A stretch of DNA of 20,285 nucleotides from JBCCEV01 sp039030125 (GTDB lineage Bacteria; Pseudomonadota; Gammaproteobacteria; Ga0077536): positions 1 through 20,285 of the forward strand of contig JBCCEV010000073.1 in NCBI GenBank assembly GCA_039030125.1, in the 5' to 3' direction. Made by a program: the position numbers and the translations under genes. This document shows, piece after piece, positions 15,341-20,285 of this stretch. How positions within the stretch are numbered: the first letter of the stretch is position 1; the number at the start of each line of letters is the position of its first letter. The notes under the pieces were generated by a model. The model was not told the origin of the DNA and did not search any database. It worked only from the letters and a program-made list of their open reading frames with translations.

Positions 15341-16780
15341 TCAACCCGATCTCTTCGGTGCTCTAGAGCGTGATTTACCCTGCTGCCTGGAACCACCTCG
15401 TCCACGCCCCTGACGTCGCGGGGCGTCACGCTTGACTCGTGGCTTACCTTGTTTGATCTCCTTCATCCAGGCGTCAGGGATCTGCTCAACGTTTATCTTG
15501 TGACCGATGTAGGATTCTATTTGCGGTAACGCGAAGACGTACTCTTCACAGGCCAAGGTTATCGCGTCGCCGGCCTCGCCAGCGCGCGCGGTCCGGCCGA
15601 TTCGGTGAACATAATCTTCTTCGTTTTGTGGCACGTCGTAGTTGATAACGTGACTAACATCGGGGATGTGTAATCCTCGCGCTGCCACATCGGTTGCCAC
15701 CACAATTGGCACGCGGCCGGCGGAGAAATCTTCAATCAAACGTTGGCGCTTTTTCTGGGCGACGTCCCCGGACAGTGTGCGCGCTTCGAAACCATTGGCA
15801 TTCAACGAAGCTTCAACCTTGAAAGCCGCGCGTTTCGTGTTAACAAAAACCAATGTCCGTTTCGGATCGATCTCTTGCAGCAAGCCGACCAGCACTTTGA
15901 GCTTGTCGTCGGAGGAGACGTGAAAAAGTTTCTGCAAAACCTTGTCAGCGGTTTTCCGCTCGGGCGCCACGGAAACGACCTCTGGATCGTTCATATGTTC
16001 GTATGCAAGCTCACTGACCCGGTGCGAGAGGGTCGCCGAGAACAGCATGTTCACGCGTGCGTCACGCGGTGGCATGCGCCGCAGCAAGTACCGAATGTCT
16101 TTTATAAATCCCAGGTCGAACATCCTGTCGGCCTCGTCCAACACCAACGTGTGCAACTGCTTAAACGAGAAAACGTTCTGCTTGTAGTAATCGATAATCC
16201 GCCCGGGAGTGCCAATCAGCAGATCAACGCCTTCGCCGAGTTGCGTTCGCTGCTTCTCGTAATCGACACCGCCATAAACAAGTCCCAGGCGCAATCCCGA
16301 TTGGGCGCCGATAAGTTCGGCATCCTTATGGATCTGGATGGCCAACTCGCGCGTGGGCGCAATGATCAATCCGCGTGGGTGGCTACCTGACTCTGCAGTC
16401 CCGGACGGATCGTTGAGAATGCGATGGAGCGCGGCGAGCAAATAGGCCGCCGTCTTACCCGTGCCGGTCTGCGCTTCACCCGCCACGTCCCGTCCTTCGA
16501 GCAGCAGCGGTAAGGTTTGCTGCTGAATCGGTGTGCAGAACTCGAACCCGCCCGCGTTCAGGCCAGCGATCAGTCGCTGATCCAAATCGAGGGTGCCAAA
16601 CTTCAAGTCCGTAAGAATTGAGCTGTCCGCTTTCGCGCGGTGCTGCGGCTCAGCTCGCTGCTTTTTAGGCTTGGATTTCGGTTTGGGCGACGCAGGCTCG
16701 GCCGGCTCAGTCTTGATTTGACGTTCAGTATCGGCCGAAAATGACAGTCTTCGCAGTAACTTTGAGAAAAAGCCCTTCAT
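15341..16780 (-). CDS. rhlB: DEAD-box RNA helicase RhlB
   Basis: ATP-dependent RNA helicase, a partner of the RNA degradosome in gammaproteobacteria. It has 479 residues from the ATG chosen. A short N-terminal MKGFFSKLLRRLSF is followed by a Lys/Pro-rich linker (~23-50) as in pseudomonad RhlB. Helicase motifs in order are the Q motif with FCTPIQQQTLP, AQTGTGKT (103-110), PTRELA, TPGR, DEAD (215-218), SAT (248-250), and HRIGRTAR (~392-399). The C-terminal tail is basic and Arg/Gly-rich. Upstream in-frame starts at 16792 and 16843 would lie deeper in trxA. Divergence from trxA supports RhlB over other DEAD-box paralogues. Its start codon overlaps that of trxA. Confidence 0.92.
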   Translation of the reverse strand: MKGFFSKLLRRLSFSADTERQIKTEPAEPASPKPKSKPKKQRAEPQHRAKADSSILTDLKFGTLDLDQRLIAGLNAGGFEFCTPIQQQTLPLLLEGRDVAGEAQTGTGKTAAYLLAALHRILNDPSGTAESGSHPRGLIIAPTRELAIQIHKDAELIGAQSGLRLGLVYGGVDYEKQRTQLGEGVDLLIGTPGRIIDYYKQNVFSFKQLHTLVLDEADRMFDLGFIKDIRYLLRRMPPRDARVNMLFSATLSHRVSELAYEHMNDPEVVSVAPERKTADKVLQKLFHVSSDDKLKVLVGLLQEIDPKRTLVFVNTKRAAFKVEASLNANGFEARTLSGDVAQKKRQRLIEDFSAGRVPIVVATDVAARGLHIPDVSHVINYDVPQNEEDYVHRIGRTARAGEAGDAITLACEEYVFALPQIESYIGHKINVEQIPDAWMKEIKQGKPRVKRDAPRRQGRGRGGSRQQGKSRSRAPKRSG

Positions 16781-17105
16781 GACAGACAACATTCTACACG
16801 TCACTGACGACTCGTTTGACAATGACGTGCTGCAATCCGACACCCCAGTGCTCGTTGACTACTGGGCCGAATGGTGTGGACCGTGCAAAATGATCGCTCC
16901 GATTTTGGAAGAAATCTCCGGCGACTATGACGCAAAGTTGAAAATCGCCAAACTCGACGTCGATCAAAATCAGGCGACTTCCACAAAATATGGGATCCGC
17001 GGGATCCCCACTCTAATGCTATTCAAAGACGGCGATATCGTTGGCACCCATGTGGGGGCTTTGACCAAATCGCAACTCACCGCCTTCATCGACGGGCACG
17101 TGTAG
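16779..17105 (+). CDS. trxA: Thioredoxin 1
   Basis: Cytoplasmic 12-kDa disulfide reductase that donates electrons to ribonucleotide reductase, peroxidases and, in assimilatory organisms, PAPS/APS reductase. It has 108 residues, and the start MTDNILHVTDDSF aligns with E. coli TrxA without a gap. The active site WAEWCGPCKM carries the canonical CGPC, and the cis-proline loop GIRGIPTLMLF is intact. The rhlB ATG on the other strand shares bases 16779-16780, so any trxA promoter must lie within rhlB coding sequence. An intrinsic terminator follows at 17157-17187 and rho begins 182 nt downstream, the usual gammaproteobacterial order. Confidence 0.97.
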   Translation: MTDNILHVTDDSFDNDVLQSDTPVLVDYWAEWCGPCKMIAPILEEISGDYDAKLKIAKLDVDQNQATSTKYGIRGIPTLMLFKDGDIVGTHVGALTKSQLTAFIDGHV

Positions 17106-17111
17106 CAATTT

Positions 17112-17132
17112 AGCGCCGCTAAGTGCGGCGCT
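17112..17132 (+). other. GC-rich perfect hairpin after trxA
   Basis: AGCGCCGC and GCGGCGCT form an 8-bp perfect stem around a TAAGT loop, starting 7 nt after the trxA stop. No T-run follows on either strand, so it is not a standard terminator by itself; it may protect the trxA mRNA 3' end or add to the terminator 25 nt further on. Confidence 0.5.
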
Positions 17133-17156
17133 GAGTTCTCATATTCAGTGCTGGAC

Positions 17157-17187
17157 GGCACTATAGCCCCGTGCTATCGTGCCTTTT
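17157..17187 (+). terminator. Intrinsic terminator between trxA and rho
   Basis: GGCACTATAGC (17157-17167) and GCTATCGTGCC (17173-17183) pair at 10 of 11 positions around a 5-nt CCCGT loop and are followed at once by TTTTGTCT. This is a standard stem plus U-tract. It would end trxA transcription or attenuate read-through into rho. Confidence 0.7.
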
Positions 17188-17189
17188 GT

Positions 17190-17287
17190 CTGATTCAAGC
17201 AACCCGCCGAATCAGTCTCCCACGCACTCTTAGACCTTTCCATCCAGCAGGTCACGCCCTGCCAGCACACGCGCATTCACGGCTATG
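17190..17287 (+). promoter_or_regulatory. C-rich, G-poor rho leader with two small hairpins
   Basis: Across 17191-17280 I count 37 C and 15 G in 90 bases, the C-over-G bias of Rho utilisation (rut) sites. It contains the inverted repeat CTGATTC (17190-17196) / GAATCAG (17209-17215) and a 5-bp pair GCAGG (17247-17251) / CCTGC (17258-17262). E. coli rho is autoregulated through its leader; the same is inferred here. Confidence 0.45.
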
Positions 17288-18544
17288 ATGAATCTCACTG
17301 AACTCAAGCAAAAACCTGCCACGGAATTGATCGAAATTGCCGATGGTATGGGCCTCGACGGCGTCGCACGCTCACGCAAACAAGACGTCATCTTCGGCAT
17401 TCTCAAAGCGCACGCCAAACAAGGCGAAGATATTTCTGGCGACGGTGTCCTCGAAATTCTGCAGGATGGATTCGGATTTCTACGCTCAGCGGATTCGTCG
17501 TATCTCGCGGGACCTGACGACATCTATGTTTCACCAAGTCAAATTCGGCGTTTCAATTTAAGGACCGGCGACACAATTTCCGGCAAGATCCGCCCGCCTA
17601 AAGATGGCGAGCGCTACTTTGCGCTACTGAAAGTTGGGGAAATCAATTTCGAACCGCCAGAGAAAGCCAAGAGCAAGGTCTTGTTCGAAAATCTCACGCC
17701 GCTGTTCCCTCAACAACGTATAACGTTGGAGCTTGGCAATGGCAGTACTGAAGATTTAACCCCGCGTGTTATTGATTTAGCCTCGCCTGTTGGCCTCGGC
17801 CAGCGCGGATTAATCATTTCGCCACCGAAAGCCGGTAAGACGATGATGCTGCAAAGCATTGCGCACTCGGTGGAAGCGAACCAACCTGACAGCTACCTCA
17901 TCGTTCTCCTCATCGACGAGCGCCCCGAGGAAGTCACGGAGATGCAACGCACTGTTCGTGGCGAAGTGATATCAAGCACCTTTGATGAACCCGCCTCGCG
18001 CCATGTCCAAGTGGCTGAGATGGTCATTGAAAAAGCGAAACGCCTCGTTGAGCACAAGCGCGACGTGATAATTCTATTGGACTCGATTACGCGTCTTGCG
18101 CGGGCTTACAACACCGTTGTGCCCTCATCCGGCAAGGTACTTACTGGGGGTGTGGATGCCAATGCGTTACAACGCCCCAAACGCTTTTTCGGCGCCGCGC
18201 GCAATATCGAAGAAGGTGGCAGCCTGACAATCATGGCCACCGCGCTGGTTGACACCGGTTCGCGAATGGACGATGTGATCTATGAAGAATTCAAAGGTAC
18301 GGGAAATATGGAAATTCACCTTGATCGCAAGATCGCGGAGAAACGTATTTTCCCATCGGTGAATATCAATCGCTCCGGCACTCGCAGGGAAGAGCTGCTG
18401 ACCAAACCCGACGAACTTCAGAAAATGTGGATTTTGCGCAAACTGCTCCACCCGATGGAAGAAATCGGCGCAATGGAGTTTTTACTGGAGAGGCTTAAGA
18501 CCACGAAGAATAATGCGGAATTCTTCGACGCCATGAAACGATAG
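17288..18544 (+). CDS. rho: Transcription termination factor Rho
   Basis: Hexameric ATP-dependent RNA translocase that ends transcription. It has 418 residues, the length seen in E. coli, starting at the second of two adjacent ATGs (17285 and 17288) because MNLTELK is the conserved start. The N-terminal helix bundle is followed by the RNA-binding cold-shock-like domain GDGVLEILQDGFGFLRSADSSYLAGPDDIYVSPSQIRRF. The ATPase has Walker A PPKAGKT, Walker B VIILLDSITRLARAYN, the Q-loop/secondary RNA site GKVLTGGVDANAL, and the Arg-finger region. No insertion domain is present. It follows trxA with an unusually C-rich leader and has its own terminator. Confidence 0.97.
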   Translation: MNLTELKQKPATELIEIADGMGLDGVARSRKQDVIFGILKAHAKQGEDISGDGVLEILQDGFGFLRSADSSYLAGPDDIYVSPSQIRRFNLRTGDTISGKIRPPKDGERYFALLKVGEINFEPPEKAKSKVLFENLTPLFPQQRITLELGNGSTEDLTPRVIDLASPVGLGQRGLIISPPKAGKTMMLQSIAHSVEANQPDSYLIVLLIDERPEEVTEMQRTVRGEVISSTFDEPASRHVQVAEMVIEKAKRLVEHKRDVIILLDSITRLARAYNTVVPSSGKVLTGGVDANALQRPKRFFGAARNIEEGGSLTIMATALVDTGSRMDDVIYEEFKGTGNMEIHLDRKIAEKRIFPSVNINRSGTRREELLTKPDELQKMWILRKLLHPMEEIGAMEFLLERLKTTKNNAEFFDAMKR

Positions 18545-18570
18545 CAACACAACGCTATCGAACTGCGCTC

Positions 18571-18599
18571 ATGACACGCCCATCAGAGCGGTCATTTTT
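18571..18599 (+). terminator. Intrinsic terminator after rho
   Basis: ATGAC-A-CGC (18571-18579) pairs with GCG-GTCAT (18588-18595) with one bulged A, around an 8-nt loop, and runs into TTTTT (18595-18599). It lies 27 nt after the rho stop in the convergent space before the HIT gene. Confidence 0.6.
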
Positions 18600-18683
18600 A
18601 CCTGCCGACGCGACCTTCTGAAACCAACACCAACCTAATTTCACCGAGCTTGCGCTCTCGCTGTCATACCGGCGCGGTAGTGA

Positions 18684-19025
18684 TTACCCCGGTGGCCAAG
18701 TTAGGGACCGGCCGGCGAGCACATGCACGTGGATGTGAAACACCGTCTGGCCAGCCCCCGCACCGTTATTAACCACCAAGCGAAAATCCTCAAAACCCGC
18801 GTCTTTGGCGATATCAGCCGCCTTGGTCATGCAATGGCCCAGAACTCCTTCATCGCTGGCCTCAGCATCGGAGACCTTCGCTACTGGCTTTTTGGGGCAA
18901 ACCAGCGCGTGGAAGGGCGCCTGAGGATTGATGTCCATAAAAGCGATGACGGTTTCGTCTTCAAAGAGAATATCCGCGGGGATCTCTCGATCGATAATTT
19001 TTTCGAACAGCGTCTTATCCGCCAT
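18684..19025 (-). CDS. HIT family protein (HinT-like nucleoside phosphoramidase)
   Basis: A 113-residue cytoplasmic histidine-triad protein. The catalytic triad region is VFHIHVHVLAGRS with HIHVH at 97-101, preceded by the conserved FRLVVNNGAGAGQTV and the N-terminal TLFEKIIDREIPADILFEDETVIAFMDINPQAPFHALV. This is the HinT branch, whose members hydrolyse AMP linked to amines, acyl groups or sulfate. The gene starts 27 nt after sat on the same strand with a GGGAG/AGGA ribosome-binding region, so co-transcription is likely. Family members can act on adenylyl sulfate in vitro, which makes the pairing suggestive, but HinT is also a generic housekeeping gene. Confidence 0.93.
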   Translation of the reverse strand: MADKTLFEKIIDREIPADILFEDETVIAFMDINPQAPFHALVCPKKPVAKVSDAEASDEGVLGHCMTKAADIAKDAGFEDFRLVVNNGAGAGQTVFHIHVHVLAGRSLTWPPG

Positions 19026-19052
19026 GTCCTGACTCCCACTAAGGCGATTGGC

Positions 19053-20285
19053 CTATTGCGCTTGATAATGCTGCATCAAAATGCGGGCCACTTCAGGGCG
19101 CGCGAACTCTTCTGGCAAGTCCTCACCGGCGCCCAACATTTCTCGAACCTTGGTGCCTGACAGCAAAACAAAATCTTCCGGCGAATGATCAGGCGCGTCT
19201 TTCATCATCACGACCTTGCCGAGCTTTTTCGAAAACGCTGTGTGATCGGCCTCAAAAATCTTTATCAACAGGTCTCCATCGCTGACCTGGTCGTGAAAGA
19301 TCTGTTGCGCATCAAACGCACCGTAATAGCTACCAACCCCTGCATGATCGCGTCCAACAATGAGATGCGTACAGCCCGCATTCTGCCGAAACACCGCGTG
19401 CAGTACCGCCTCGCGAGGGCCAGCGTACAGCATGTCGAAGCCGTACCCCGTTACCATGACGGTATTCTCCGGGAAGTACAGTTCCACCATCTTTCGGATC
19501 GCGGCATCGCGCACATCCGCAGGAATATCACCAGGCTTCAACTTGCCCAACAGCATATGAATCAACACGCCATCGGCATCAACGGCGTCCTTGGCCATCT
19601 TGCACAGCTCTTCATGCGCGCGATGCATTGGATTTCGGGTTTGAAACGCAACCACCGTCTCCCAACCCGCGCTTTGAATATCTGCTCTGATCTGCGTCGC
19701 GGTACGAAACGTGTCCGGGAAGTCGGTCGCGAAGTAACTGTAGTTCAGAACCTCCAGTGGCCCCGATAGCAAAATATTGCCCTGCGCGGTGAACGCTGCA
19801 ACACCGGGGTGCTCCGGATCGAGAGTTCCGAACACATTTTCAGCGATGAGCAATATCTGTTGCTCGCTAAGGGTTTCGATATTGTCGACCGTTTGCACCG
19901 CCATGATGGGCTCCCCATCAACATTAGGATCGCGTAGCGCGAGGCGCTGCCCGGCTTCGATCCCAGCGGGTAATTCGGCGACGAGATTGACACAGGGAAC
20001 CGGCCACAGCAGCCCGTCGGCGGTGCGCATGGTCTCGGCGATCGAGATGGCATCGGCGAGATTGTGATAACCCGATAAGGGCGTGAAGTAGCCGGCGCCA
20101 AGCATTACCGCGTTGGCGGCCGTCGCGGATGAAACGGTAACGGCGGGCAACTCATTGGCTTCATGCAACAGTGCGGCAGCTCTCTCAGTTTCAACGCTGT
20201 CCTGCGGTGCGTGCCGGGCTTCGCAGATGCAGACGGCCAGCCCGAGAATGGGTGTGAATGCGCCATCAGCAACGGTGGGGTCGAG
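19053..20285 (-). CDS. sat: Sulfate adenylyltransferase (ATP sulfurylase), 5' end beyond window
   Basis: Homo-oligomeric ATP sulfurylase of the Sat type, catalysing ATP + sulfate to APS + pyrophosphate; sulfur oxidisers run it backwards to make ATP. Nucleotide-binding motifs are intact: QTRNPMHRAHE, the GRDHAGVGSYYG block, and MVTGYGFDMLYAGPREAVLHA. The end of the chain is the short LSGTKVREMLGAGEDLPEEFARPEVARIL block, with no APS kinase domain. The frame is open to the window edge. A TTG at 20168 falls inside the conserved LLHEANELPAV region and is not the start. No ATG or GTG is found in frame up to 20285, so the true start lies outside or the edge is faulty. It is followed by the HIT gene. 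Confidence 0.93.
   Translation of the reverse strand, partial: LDPTVADGAFTPILGLAVCICEARHAPQDSVETERAAALLHEANELPAVTVSSATAANAVMLGAGYFTPLSGYHNLADAISIAETMRTADGLLWPVPCVNLVAELPAGIEAGQRLALRDPNVDGEPIMAVQTVDNIETLSEQQILLIAENVFGTLDPEHPGVAAFTAQGNILLSGPLEVLNYSYFATDFPDTFRTATQIRADIQSAGWETVVAFQTRNPMHRAHEELCKMAKDAVDADGVLIHMLLGKLKPGDIPADVRDAAIRKMVELYFPENTVMVTGYGFDMLYAGPREAVLHAVFRQNAGCTHLIVGRDHAGVGSYYGAFDAQQIFHDQVSDGDLLIKIFEADHTAFSKKLGKVVMMKDAPDHSPEDFVLLSGTKVREMLGAGEDLPEEFARPEVARILMQHYQAQ

Noticed and set aside
15743..16390. 215-codon plus-strand ORF opposite rhlB
   Set aside because: It lies fully within the helicase core, whose motifs are intact on the minus strand; no independent coding evidence.
17152..17180. 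Sigma-70-like promoter TGGACG - 17 nt - TATCGT before rho
   Set aside because: Both hexamers are only 4/6 matches and the -10 lies inside the right arm of a much stronger intrinsic terminator hairpin.
18600..18683. Terminator for the HIT gene in the minus direction
   Set aside because: Only a 4-bp GAGC-GCAA-GCTC hairpin without a T-run was found; too weak to claim.
19185..19769. 194-codon plus-strand ORF opposite sat
   Set aside because: The minus strand encodes conserved ATP sulfurylase motifs over the same bases; the ORF is a shadow.

Overview
This window looks like a piece of a gammaproteobacterial chromosome with moderately GC-rich DNA and compact coding. The evidence is the rhlB/trxA/rho neighbourhood, the two-subunit glycyl-tRNA synthetase followed by gmhB and plsC (an order also known from Pseudomonas), an NtrB/NtrC pair, and an lptM-lysA pair. 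A homo-oligomeric ATP sulfurylase (sat) at the right edge is typical of sulfur-oxidising gammaproteobacteria. That lifestyle is an inference; no other sulfur gene is in view.

Left to right. (a) 1-4610, plus strand: a Gld-type ABC exporter module made of an ATPase with a lost or corrupted N-terminus, a permease, a GldG-like auxiliary protein and a DUF4340 protein, translationally coupled by 4-nt overlaps. (b) 4615-5172, minus strand: an unrecognised 185-residue protein. (c) 5300-10561, plus strand: a tight run glyQ-glyS-gmhB-plsC-hemB (translation, LPS heptose, phospholipid and haem synthesis). (d) 13769-10573, minus strand: a DUF4124 protein, ntrB and ntrC. Two sequences closely matching the NtrC-binding consensus lie before the DUF4124 gene and directly before the ntrB start codon, which suggests autoregulation. 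(e) 16780-13904, minus strand: rhlB, a small LptM-like lipoprotein and lysA. (f) 16779-18544, plus strand: trxA, an intrinsic terminator, a C-rich leader and rho, with another intrinsic terminator after rho. (g) 20285-18684, minus strand: sat (5' end outside the window) and a HIT protein.

Most of this is conserved core genome. I did not find a clear new defence, mobile or biosynthetic system, CRISPR array, tRNA or rRNA. The most interesting items are regulatory or architectural: the rhlB and trxA start codons overlap head-to-head, the rho leader is rut-like, the NtrC boxes flank the DUF4124-ntrBC genes, a HIT protein follows sat, and the first ~210 bases look like an indel-ridden copy of the missing ATPase N-terminus.
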